A DNA stretch of 25,280 bases from an uncultured Ruminococcus sp. (lineage in GTDB: Bacteria; Bacillota; Clostridia; Oscillospirales; Ruminococcaceae): positions 1 to 25,280 of the forward strand of contig CALESG010000097.1 of assembly GCA_937907215.1 (NCBI GenBank), read 5' to 3'. The notes beneath the pieces are model-generated. The model did no database searches and was not told the DNA's origin. It saw only the letters and a list, made by a program, of their open reading frames with translations. A program made the translations under genes and the position numbers. Within the stretch, counting starts at the first letter, position 1. Each line of letters starts with the position of its first letter. Below are positions 7,299-17,100 of the stretch, in pieces.

Positions 7299-8420
7299 TT
7301 ATTTCTTCTTATTAAGACGCCAGCCTACAGTAAATAAAACAAGTCCGCCAACACCGCAAACCGGTACAGGCCACCAAAGCTGTCCTGTTTGGGGGAGCTT
7401 GCCTCCACCTGTTATAACTGTAGTAGTAGTACTAGCAGATGAACCACTGGATACAGATGTTGTTGTTGTAACAGTAGAAGTTACAGTTGTAGTTGTGGTA
7501 GTGTCTGTGCTTGTTGTTGTGGTTGTCGTTGTACTTACAGGCTTCTCTGTACTTGTAGCAGTTGTTGTTGTAGTGGTGGTAGTAGTCGTGGTTGTTGTTG
7601 GTGTAGTAGATGTTGTAGTATTATAGAGAACATCATTTACATTTACAACGACATACTGTGTTGAGTTATTTTGATATATTACCTTGTAAGGATTTTTGAT
7701 ATTCAATTCCTTTACACGCCATACCTGTGAAGGATCTCCTGTCCATTGATAAGTCCAACTGTTGTCATTATTAAGTGTGACGGTTTCTACATAGTTATTA
7801 TTGCAGTATATAGCCACATCAATTGTGACATCTCTTGCATATGTTCCCCCATCTCTCCAAACCTTTTTAACAACATACATTGCCTCATTTACAGTGGGCT
7901 TATCACGAACGGTAAATTTTGCATCGGCAGTGATAGCCTGACCATCCTTTACCTCAATAAACATAGGTGTAGGCACGTATATTTTAGAGCCAACAGATAG
8001 TCTTTCACCGGAAACAAGATATATACCATCTGCAAGACCGGAGAATGTCACATTGCCGCTGGAACTTGATTTAGCAGTTGCAAGCGGACTAATACCATCA
8101 ACTTCGGCATAATTTTCAAGAGTATTGGCAGCATCCTGCAAAGAAGAAACCGTCAAAGAAGAAACCTCACTATCAGGAAGATATACAGGATAATATTCAA
8201 AATCACCTTCAAACTTAATTTTATTATCTGAAGTCAACCGTCCTGCATAATAGATATTCCAAGTCATACCATAAATTGGTGAATCCTCGGATCTGCATAT
8301 GAGTTTTATTGAGCCGCTGCCTCCTGCTGCTGATGTAATAAAAAACAAAGTTGAGATCCATAACATAGCAGCAACAGCACAAAGTACTGAACCTAATCGA
8401 CGGCAAAAATTACTGTACAT
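7299..8420 (-). CDS. LPQTG-anchored minor pilin with threonine-rich stalk
   Basis: A 373-residue surface protein with an N-terminal signal sequence, a beta-rich SpaA-like region, one CnaB-type domain beginning VVKKVWRDGG (candidate isopeptide Lys) and a threonine-rich linker at about residues 268-336 containing a run of 13 Thr. It ends with LPQTG at 342-346, a hydrophobic helix and a basic tail (LNKKK). The linker resembles wall-spanning stalks and suggests a basal pilus subunit or a wall-anchored minor pilin. I place the start at ATG 8420, eight bases after AAGGAAGG, rather than the GTG at 8429. It begins one base after the class C sortase stop, so translation is probably coupled. Confidence 0.88.
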   Translation of the reverse strand: MYSNFCRRLGSVLCAVAAMLWISTLFFITSAAGGSGSIKLICRSEDSPIYGMTWNIYYAGRLTSDNKIKFEGDFEYYPVYLPDSEVSSLTVSSLQDAANTLENYAEVDGISPLATAKSSSSGNVTFSGLADGIYLVSGERLSVGSKIYVPTPMFIEVKDGQAITADAKFTVRDKPTVNEAMYVVKKVWRDGGTYARDVTIDVAIYCNNNYVETVTLNNDNSWTYQWTGDPSQVWRVKELNIKNPYKVIYQNNSTQYVVVNVNDVLYNTTTSTTPTTTTTTTTTTTTTATSTEKPVSTTTTTTTSTDTTTTTTVTSTVTTTTSVSSGSSASTTTTVITGGGKLPQTGQLWWPVPVCGVGGLVLFTVGWRLNKKK

Positions 8421-8421
8421 A

Positions 8422-9300
8422 TCAATCACCTTCCTTTTTAGATGAAATTATATCATTAAATATTTCCTTTGCCGAACGCAGCCTGCGTTTTTTGCCGCTG
8501 ACGATCCATGAAATAATAAGGATCATCAAAAGAGGAGCGCAAATGCCGGGAACGACAAGCATAGGATCAATTTTAAGAGCATCGGCAGATACTTTAACAT
8601 TATGCGGATAGACTGTTTCAATACGGTGGGCACGGACAAGAAGTCTATGCGAGTTGATTCCATAAGGAGTACAGGTCATTAAAGTTACATAATCATTTCC
8701 GTCTGAAATTGCAAGTTTACTGATTTCAGTTGGAAGAACTATATTTATCTCTTCGACCTCATATGTCAAAATCTCATCGAGTATAGTAATAGTAAAAGTA
8801 TCTCCGACATTAAGTCTATCAAGGTCACTGAAAAGTCTTGCTGAGGGAAGACCACGGTGAGCAGATATAACTGAATGAGTAGTATTACCACCAACAGGAA
8901 GAGAAGAACCCTGTAAATGACCTGCGGCAACGTTAAGGACTTCTTCAGAAGTGCCGTGATAGATAGGCAGCTGAACGTTTATAACAGGGATAGTGATATA
9001 TCCCATAATGCCTGTACCCGAGATATTAAGAATATCCTCATATCCGGGAACGGCATTTGGATTAGAAAATGGAGAATTTACTTTGGCTATTTCTGAATTA
9101 TACTCATGAGCTTTACTCATAATCTCATCATAATGGTTATCATCAAGCTGTTCAACAGCTGAATCATAGGTTGCAATAGCCTGAGATTGCACACGAGAAT
9201 TCCACCAGTCACTGACAGTGGGATAAAGCATTACGGAGAGCCCCACGAGTAATATTACAAAAAGAATAATTGTAGAAAGGGAAATGCGTTTTTTTCTCAT
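8422..9300 (-). CDS. Class C sortase (pilin polymerase)
   Basis: A 292-residue sortase that links pilin subunits by an LPXTG-to-Lys transpeptidation. It shows the class C layout: an N-terminal membrane helix followed by LYPTVSDWWN, the catalytic domain with His148 (SAHRG), Cys210 (TLMTCTPYG) and Arg219 (SHRLLVRAHR), and a C-terminal membrane helix with a basic tail. The lid region reads NSPF (Ser76-Pro77-Phe78) where class C enzymes usually have DPF/DPW. The start is ATG 9300, preceded by GGGAGG; an upstream GTG at 9327 lies in a hairpin and has no ribosome binding site. It sits directly after the major pilin gene. Confidence 0.93.
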   Translation of the reverse strand: MRKKRISLSTIILFVILLVGLSVMLYPTVSDWWNSRVQSQAIATYDSAVEQLDDNHYDEIMSKAHEYNSEIAKVNSPFSNPNAVPGYEDILNISGTGIMGYITIPVINVQLPIYHGTSEEVLNVAAGHLQGSSLPVGGNTTHSVISAHRGLPSARLFSDLDRLNVGDTFTITILDEILTYEVEEINIVLPTEISKLAISDGNDYVTLMTCTPYGINSHRLLVRAHRIETVYPHNVKVSADALKIDPMLVVPGICAPLLMILIISWIVSGKKRRLRSAKEIFNDIISSKKEGD

Positions 9301-9317
9301 GGAGTCCTCCCTAATGC

Positions 9318-9369
9318 CTGTCGGCACATAAGCACCGACAGACTAAGGTTTATCACACCGCAAAAGCGG
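9318..9369 (-). promoter_or_regulatory. Two hairpins between the major pilin and the class C sortase genes
   Basis: CTGTCGG (9318-9324) pairs with CCGACAG (9335-9341), and CCGC (9358-9361) with GCGG (9366-9369). On the - strand neither is followed by a T-run, so they do not look like complete terminators. They could protect the 3' end of pilin mRNA or reduce read-through into the sortase gene, whose ribosome binding site starts about a dozen bases downstream. Confidence 0.55.
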
Positions 9370-9393
9370 CTTGGTTTATAGGTTTATGAAAAA

Positions 9394-11013
9394 TTACTTA
9401 TTAGACATTCTCTTCTTGGAAACGAGCAGAACACCAGCACCTACTACAAGTGCACCACCTGCTACGTAGAAGATTGTTGTACCGATACCACCGGTTGATG
9501 GGAGTGTAGAACCAGCATTGTTGGCAATTGTGATAGACGCAACACCAGTTGATGTATCAGCTGTACCTGCCTTGCCAGCAGCTGTAACTTCCAGATTTGT
9601 AAGAGCAGCACTAGCATCAGTCATGCCCCACTCCTGATTATTTACAGTAGTAGCTGTAACAACAACTTCAACAGGATTTGCTAACAAGTTATAGCCAGCA
9701 GGAGCCTTTGTTTCCTTGAGGTAATATGTACCGTCATCAAGACCAATTACCTTGAAAAGACCATCTTCACCAGATGTAAGTTTTGTGCCATTATCAAGAT
9801 CAACCCATTCTACAAACTTTCCATCTGTGTCTACTTTTGCTTCCTTAGACTTATCTGCATTCAGCAATTTGAATTCAGCACCGGAAAGTTTCTTTGTACT
9901 ATCAGTACCATCAACCTTTGTTGTATCCAGCTCATATGTGAATACAATAACGGCATCCTTAGGTGTTTTACCATCATCATTAGGTGTATCATTCTCACCA
10001 GTTCCAACCCAGTTTGGATTGTTGGAGTATGTCAGATATACTTCATTCTGCTGACCATCAAGACCGATTACAGCATTACTATTCAGAACAGCACTATACT
10101 CAACAGTTACAATGCTATTTTCTGTTATAGTGTTGCCTTTCTTAATATCAGCAAATGTAACTGTAATGTTCTGACCATCAACAACTACATTAGCACCTTG
10201 AGCAGCTTCTCCATCGATCTTAACAGTTACAGCAGTGGATTCAGGTGCTGTAAACTGTGCAGCAAGTGTATCATGGAATACATACTTATATTTTGTATAG
10301 TCATTGATTGTATCAGGCATTGTACCATAAAGCTTAAATGGAACAGCTTCACCTATGCAGTAATCAGCTACATCATTCCATTTTTCAGTTGTTTCTGTAT
10401 CATATGTGGGCTTACCTGTAACATCCTTATCATCTTCCAGAACCTTCTTCTCTACTGTTGGGAAAGAACTCTTAGGAGCAATCTCTGTCTTGGTACCAAG
10501 AACATGAACGATATATCTTGTTTTAGCATCGTGTGCTTGATCAAGAGATTCATCCTTATCCTTAACCAGATAATAACCATCATCTACACCTGAAATTGTG
10601 TATTTGCCATCTGCAAAAGTACTGTCTGTCTTTGTTGCAGAAAGATACTTACCTACAACAGATGCGAACTGTTTAGTTGTGTCAGAATCAAAATCTGTAA
10701 TTTCAGCTAATTTTTCAGCAACAGAAGCTGCATCAGTGCATGAGCTAAAACCATCAATTGTTTGAATAGCTGTAATGAGATCACTTGTTTTAGTATCATC
10801 AATACCAGAACCCCATACAATATTTGAGAGAACTCCATTAGATAAATCACCATCAAAAATCTGATAAGCTTCGTAAGTGTGATTTTCCTTTGCATTAGTG
10901 ATTTCAATAGAACCTGCCGCATCAGCGGAGAAAGAAGTTGCCATTGGTGCTGCCATGCAGGCTACTGCGAGGATAGATGCTACAAACGCTGCGAATTTTT
11001 TTGTGTTTTTCAT
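9394..11013 (-). CDS. Major pilin (backbone) subunit, LPSTG-anchored
   Basis: A 539-residue SpaA/fimbrial-type backbone pilin. A signal peptide (about residues 1-33) leads into an N-terminal domain, then the pilin-motif region FPTVEKKV (about 184-191), whose Lys is the expected polymerisation site. A middle beta domain follows, then a CnaB domain starting YELDTTKVDG and closing with the E-box YYLKETKAPAGY (429-440). The sorting signal is LPSTG (504-508), a hydrophobic helix and a KKRMSNK tail. The E-box Glu and domain Lys residues suggest internal isopeptide bonds. AAAGGAG precedes the ATG. Its place between the giant adhesin and the class C sortase fits the backbone role. Confidence 0.93.
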   Translation of the reverse strand: MKNTKKFAAFVASILAVACMAAPMATSFSADAAGSIEITNAKENHTYEAYQIFDGDLSNGVLSNIVWGSGIDDTKTSDLITAIQTIDGFSSCTDAASVAEKLAEITDFDSDTTKQFASVVGKYLSATKTDSTFADGKYTISGVDDGYYLVKDKDESLDQAHDAKTRYIVHVLGTKTEIAPKSSFPTVEKKVLEDDKDVTGKPTYDTETTEKWNDVADYCIGEAVPFKLYGTMPDTINDYTKYKYVFHDTLAAQFTAPESTAVTVKIDGEAAQGANVVVDGQNITVTFADIKKGNTITENSIVTVEYSAVLNSNAVIGLDGQQNEVYLTYSNNPNWVGTGENDTPNDDGKTPKDAVIVFTYELDTTKVDGTDSTKKLSGAEFKLLNADKSKEAKVDTDGKFVEWVDLDNGTKLTSGEDGLFKVIGLDDGTYYLKETKAPAGYNLLANPVEVVVTATTVNNQEWGMTDASAALTNLEVTAAGKAGTADTSTGVASITIANNAGSTLPSTGGIGTTIFYVAGGALVVGAGVLLVSKKRMSNK

Positions 11014-11039
11014 AATTAACGCTCCTTTAATACGTTGTT

Positions 11040-11074
11040 CCGGCGGTGCGGTTTCTTTGCCGCACCCTTACCGG
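11040..11074 (-). promoter_or_regulatory. Hairpin between the giant adhesin and the major pilin genes
   Basis: GGTGCGG (11045-11051) pairs with CCGCACC (11060-11066) around an 8-base loop, and outer CCGG blocks (11040-11043, 11071-11074) can extend the stem. On the - strand it has no following T-run. It lies in the 100-base gap just before the pilin ribosome binding site. It may be an RNA-processing or stability element letting the backbone pilin exceed the tip protein; no good separate promoter is visible in the gap. Confidence 0.55.
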
Positions 11075-11113
11075 ATTGTTTAATTTTTGACCTTTTAAAT
11101 TTTATTTTTGTTT

Positions 11114-14100
11114 TTATTTCGTACGGCGCTCCTTCAAACGACGTCTGATACGGTTGCTTCCGGCGAATGCACTAAGCAGTATAAGCGCTGCTCCTGTGTA
11201 ATAATATCTTGTTACTCCCTCACCGCCGGTGTTTGGAAGTTCATAGCCTGGGGTATCAGTCTTTGTATTGCGAACGGTTGCTACAAGTTCTCCATCTGAA
11301 TTTAACTTAGATGAATTTATCCACTTGTAAGAATCAGGGTCGCCATCACTGAACTGATAACTTGCTTCATATCCGTCTGCACCGGATACTTCTTTTACCC
11401 AGTAGATGTATGGATTACCATTTGAATCGTAAACATCAAGGTTTTCAATTATCTGTTCCCAACCACTTGCACTGCCACCACTGATAGTAACTGTATATGG
11501 GAATGATATTGTTGAACCGTCTATTCCTGCTTCCCTCGGCTCTGCTGTAACAAAACCTGCACCAACCAGCATTTGTGGCTCCTCTGATGCACTGCGGAGG
11601 GAGAACTTTTCTTCAGAAAGGTATACTATTCGGTATTTACCTTGCCAACTGCTGTCTGAACTAATAGTGAATTTTCCATCACCTTTACTATAATCATAAC
11701 TTGATGGGTCATTAATTTCAATGGTAACTTTGTAACCATCAATTGTAACTTTTACTTTATCTGATGTACTGTTATTATTTATTTTATTTGAACTACTATC
11801 ATTACTAAACTTTAAATCAAACAAAGTTTCATCATGAGGCCAGTATATATTCGACCAGGTATCATAATAAGTGAGTTTTGCTTGTATATTATACCAGCTC
11901 TCGCTTGGTATATTATTTTCATCAAACTCAATCTCAATTTTTGAAACCTTCTTAGTTTCATCAATTATAACTTCTGTTGAACCGTCATTAGTATTAAACT
12001 TAACTCCGCCATCTATAACAGAAACATCATATGTCTTTTCAAGACCATCGTTACGTGTTGCTTTAATAGTTACATTACCAACCTTAACACCAATTACCTT
12101 ACCAGTTTGATCAACAGTTGCAATTGATTCGTCAGAAGAACTCCATGTAAATTTTCCATAATCTGGGGATACAGAAAGCTGAATATTTTCTTTCATTGCG
12201 ACTTCATGTTGTTCACCATTTATAGTGAAATCATCAGGAAGATTTACTGTAATATCCTGAGTAAGAATCACATTACCACCTGTAGAAACAGTTACCGTTG
12301 CAGTACCTGCATTTACTGTAGTAATTGTTCCATCCTCTGAAACAGTGAGAACTCCTGTATCACTTGAACTATAAGTTACATCTGTGAATGGAGCTCCACC
12401 CTTTGTAACTGAAAGCTTATGATTCTGCTCACCTGCTGTGATAACAAAGTTTTCACTATTATCAATCAGCAGCTTGTAAGCCGAAACTGTAACATTGATA
12501 GTAAATGTATCAGTTCCATCGGTTACGGTAATAGTTCCGCTGCCTTCTGCCAAACCTTCAATATTAATGGTCTTGCCTGTAGATGAAACAGTAAAGATAC
12601 TCTTAGAATCATCAGATTGTGTAAACTCTATTGACTTATTAGCATTAACCGAAGCGGTATTGCCAACAGTTACACCAACATCAGTCTTATCAATTTCAAG
12701 AATAAGGGTACTTTCGTCGAAACCAGGTCTTGGATCTGTAGCATCAGTCTTAACATCCCTGCAAATCTTGAATTCAACCTTATCATTCAGATGATTGTTT
12801 GTTTCAATATCAGACCATACCTTACGAATCTTCAATGATACTGCTGCTGTATTGGTAATTGCCAGAGTACCTGCATTGCTGCCGTTCGCTGCTGTAAGAT
12901 AACTTGGAGTTCCGTAAGAGGTCGTATAACCTGTCATAGGTGCTTCTTCGATCTTGTAGTAGTAACGATTGCCTGCATTGTCCTCAAACGGAAGATTTGT
13001 GTAACTATAAGTCCAAATATTTTCATTCTTAGTTGGAGTAGGCATTGGTGTATCATACTCTACCCAATTTCGAAGGTCTGTACTCTGAAGAAGAGAAAGA
13101 GAAATTGAATCTCTGTTTGCTTCTCCTCCGGTATCATTTGCCCATGTTTTTTCAACATTAAGACTTGTTTTTGGAATATTTCTTGTGTTCGTAGCTACGA
13201 GAGGAGTAGTGCTGCCAAGCTTCTGGTATCGATTATCTTCATCGTATGATACCTGCCAGCCTGACGGTACACTGCTTTCATCAATGTAGTACTCTGCAGA
13301 AGTGTCAGTATCTGTTATGTCGAATGCGCCTACCCAACCGTTTTCCTTTGTCAGTGTGATTGAACCGACTTTGGAAGATGTAATACTTTGGGCTACAAAA
13401 TCAAAATGAGGAATACTACCGAATACTATAATTACATTATTGTTCTTTTCCTTGATTTTTGCAAACAATGTACTAAGTCTACTTTTTATTTCTTCCTTAG
13501 TGTTACCACCATACTGATGAATATCATTTGTACCACCAAGCACACAAACAATGTCTGTATCAGAATTTATACCACTAATTCTATCTGCAAAACCTGGAAT
13601 TTGTTGACCATCTTGACCGTTCTTTACTACACTAACAGAAGCATAGTTATTTTTAAGCAGATTTTCCAATTGTTTTGGATAGTTCTCATTAGCAGCATCT
13701 TGTAATCCACATAAATCAGAAGCATTTGTAATTGAATCACCTAAACACATAATATTCAAATTATCAGAAGTTTGAGTGTAAATACTTCTAATAACATCTG
13801 CATACGCTGATGCTATTGCTGCCATGCCGGTAGCATTTGGATGACATCCATCATAAAGCATAGTATCTTTATCAACGGCTGCACAGACATCTGCAAAATA
13901 AATATTATCTTTTGCACTTGCAAGTGTTTTAGTAAGTTGGTTACAGTCATCAATTTTTCCATTGCATTGATCTTCAAATTTTTGAAGAGTATCCTTATCA
14001 GGATTATTTTCTGGAGTTCCACTCCACCATTTTTGATCAACAACCAGTGTCTTCTTCCAATTTGGATCTGTTACCTTCTTCCAAACATCAAGAGTGATGG

Positions 14101-17100
14101 ATTCCTGATTAAGCTCTGAATCTGGAATTACATTGCCCTCTTCATCTACCCACTTTTTCTGAACTACAATAGCCTTTCTGGTATTGGTAACAGTATAATC
14201 AGTTTTAGTTGGTGTCGAAGCAATGATATTATAGGTTTCAGTATACTTATCTGCATTTGCTATGCCTGACTTGTCTTCCAGTACATAATAATAGTACTTA
14301 TTTTGATTTTCATCTTCAAGCGGCAAGCCGATCCATGTATGTGACCAATCATTTGCGGAATTCAGAGTAACATTCTCATATTCCTGCTTATCATTTTCAT
14401 CGATCTTTTGCATGATATTGGCGCTACTCTTAAGCTTTAACGCTAAGTCAGACAAATCATCAATCTTTGTTTTTGACTGATACAAGGTAACCTTGATACT
14501 CTCATTTGCATGAATATCTGTTCCATCGCTCCAAACCTTATTTACCTTAACCGATGCCTCGGTAGGTACAGTATTTTTGTTTGTTACAATGATCTCACCA
14601 GTATCTTGGTTCAGATTGAATACACAGCTTACTACGAAATCTTCAAGACTTCTGTCTCCACTTTCTTCTGCAACAAAACTCTTATACTGACTGAGATCCA
14701 TATCAGGAGTAATTAGATCCGTCAAATCAACCTGCCAGTTCTTTGCTGCTGAAAGCTCTATGTTTTCAAACAACGGTTCATTGGTCTTTACTCCGTCATT
14801 GTCAATTCCGTAAATTGAAACAACAACCTTTTCAACAGGAATGTTTTTCAGTTCAATATTAGAGGAATTCTTCCAATTCTTTTTCAGCATAAGCTGATGA
14901 GAGTTGCGAACATTGATCGTAGCATCAGAATTTGCTGCATTGCCTATATAAGTAGGTCTATAGCTGCCTGTTTCACCGGATGCAGTTGTAAAGTTGCCAT
15001 CTTCATCAAGAGTATAAGTCTTTCCACCTATGGTATAACCTGTTTCTTTGATGTAATAGTAAATAGGTACACTGTTTTTACCATTTGGCAAATCAGTCCA
15101 TACTTTCTCATTAGGCTTTACGCTTCCGTCATCGTTGTACTCAATCGGAATTGTTTTTACCGCTGAGAAACTACTGTCCATAAGTCCGAGATCTGCTGCG
15201 TTTGCAAGATACAGTTCACTTTCATCAGGCATTCCTGAAGAAGCCTTTTTATATGACCAGTAAAGCTCTACAGTTATCTCAGAATCAGCTGTGCTTGTTA
15301 CAGGATTTATCCATTCCTTCTTTATTCCGATGTCAATAAGTTCATTATTCGGAATCTTGAGATCGTCACCAGACTTAATCTGTATAATATTATCAAGTGG
15401 AACATCGTCAGGACGTTCACTAATAATGCTATTATATGAGAAATAATACGTGCTGACATAATTATTAAGGAATGATGTATAATCTTTATTGTTATAATAG
15501 ATACTTCCAGAATTTAGGTAATTTGTAATAAGCTCCTTGAACTCATCATCTGTAAGACCTAAATTCGAACCTTCGTAACCATCAGGAACATTAATTTCAA
15601 TCAGTTTGTAAAGCACTTCTTCACCAAGTGCAACTGCATATGATGTCTGAACGTTGATTTCATGCAGTTTAACGTCACTTGGTACCATTTTTCCGTTAAC
15701 ACCTGACGTACTCCATGTTATAACACGGTCATCATCTTCATTTTCATCGTTAATTTTTATTGCGTAATACCATTGTCCTTTTTCATACTTTGCAAGCAAG
15801 AACTTTGCCTGAAGGTCATTAATAGTATAGTCGCCTGTATTTACCTTAACGATTTTCGGAAGCATGTCAGTAGTGATCATACCACTTGACTTAAATACTT
15901 CATATTCAGTATCCTTTACTTCTGATTCATCAGATGCACTATCAGAAATAAGTTCTGCCTTATTGGAGAATGTGATCTTATCGCCTGCCGGAGGTACAAA
16001 GCCGGGCTGCATGGTAGCATATCTGCCGTTTACACGAGTTGAGCTTTTACATTTATTGATTACAGATGGTGTAGTTTCATTTGCAATCATCTTATAAGTA
16101 TAATCGACTACAATATGTGTTTCATCAGGAATAGTCAGTTGCAAGAGCGCTGCTCCATCTGAAACCTGATCACCATTCTTGAAAATACGTGTATACTTAT
16201 TTTCAGGAAGAGGCACTTTATTACCATTGGCATCAACTTCATAAAGTGTAATGCTATCCATCAGGATATCAACAAATCTCTTATTGTTCCTATAAGTCGT
16301 ACCAGCCGCACCACCTATATCATGGTCAAAATAGCTGACTGTTTCGAGCAAGTCCTGAATGTCAATGGTATCACCTGTTGAAAGATTCTTACCTTCAGGG
16401 TTTACATCGATAGAATACTTAAAGTAACCAGGGATTCTTGTTTTACCTGCGTACTTTTTGGTTATGAGGTCTTTAGGTGCTTTGTTTACAACTTTGATTT
16501 CTGAAGAAGAAATCATTCCCTCTATAGGAATACCTGTTGTGGGTGTAACTTTTTGAGCAGTGTTTTTAATAGAATATGAAGTAGAATCACCCATATCATC
16601 AAGCAATTGTTGACATTCTATCTTTATTGAATAACAAGCTGTTAAAATAGTAGATTCATTTGAAATATATGGTTTATTAAACCATATCTGATTTTTTTCA
16701 TCATCATAATAATAGCTGTCGTCAGATGATGTTAAAACTGTGTTTTTGTCTTTAGATGGCAAATGATTCAAACCAAAGTGCACATAAAGTAGTGTAGGAC
16801 GTGCATAGTATCCATTTGCAAAATGATCATTAGTTGCTGTACCATCACCTTTAAGAATATACACCGGATCAGCTTTATTATTTTCACCACTATTATTCCA
16901 ACCTACACCGTCTTTAATACTAATATTGCTATTCTCAACAAGAGTAAAGTTTGGTGGTAATTGATCGAAAACAGGTGTTACAGTATCATTGGTAGTAGCT
17001 TCAAAGTTAATGGCATAATTGAAAACATAGTAGTATTTATCGCCGATTTTTTTCTTAAATGGTGAAACTTCTACAACATTTCCATTTTCATCAACTTTGT

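Noticed and set aside
7399..7626. A 75-codon open frame on the + strand rich in valine
   Set aside because: It is the antisense of the Thr-codon tract of the LPQTG pilin; the GTN composition is a mirror of ACN codons, and there is no ribosome binding site.
9298..9327. GTG at 9327 as the class C sortase start
   Set aside because: It lies inside the intergenic hairpin without a ribosome binding site, whereas ATG 9300 has GGGAGG at suitable distance.
10198..10593. A 131-codon + strand open frame opposite the major pilin
   Set aside because: Its composition and position are those of a shadow of the pilin gene, with no start signal or family resemblance.
13380..14050. SGNH segment as the broken remnant of two GDSL genes
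   Set aside because: Each catalytic block occurs exactly once, all key residues are intact, and the segment is in frame with both halves of the host CnaB domain.
13388..14119. Several small open frames on both strands over the SGNH insertion, suggesting a separate inserted gene
   Set aside because: The adhesin frame is uninterrupted through the region and carries all SGNH motifs; the others are shadow frames of AT-rich DNA.
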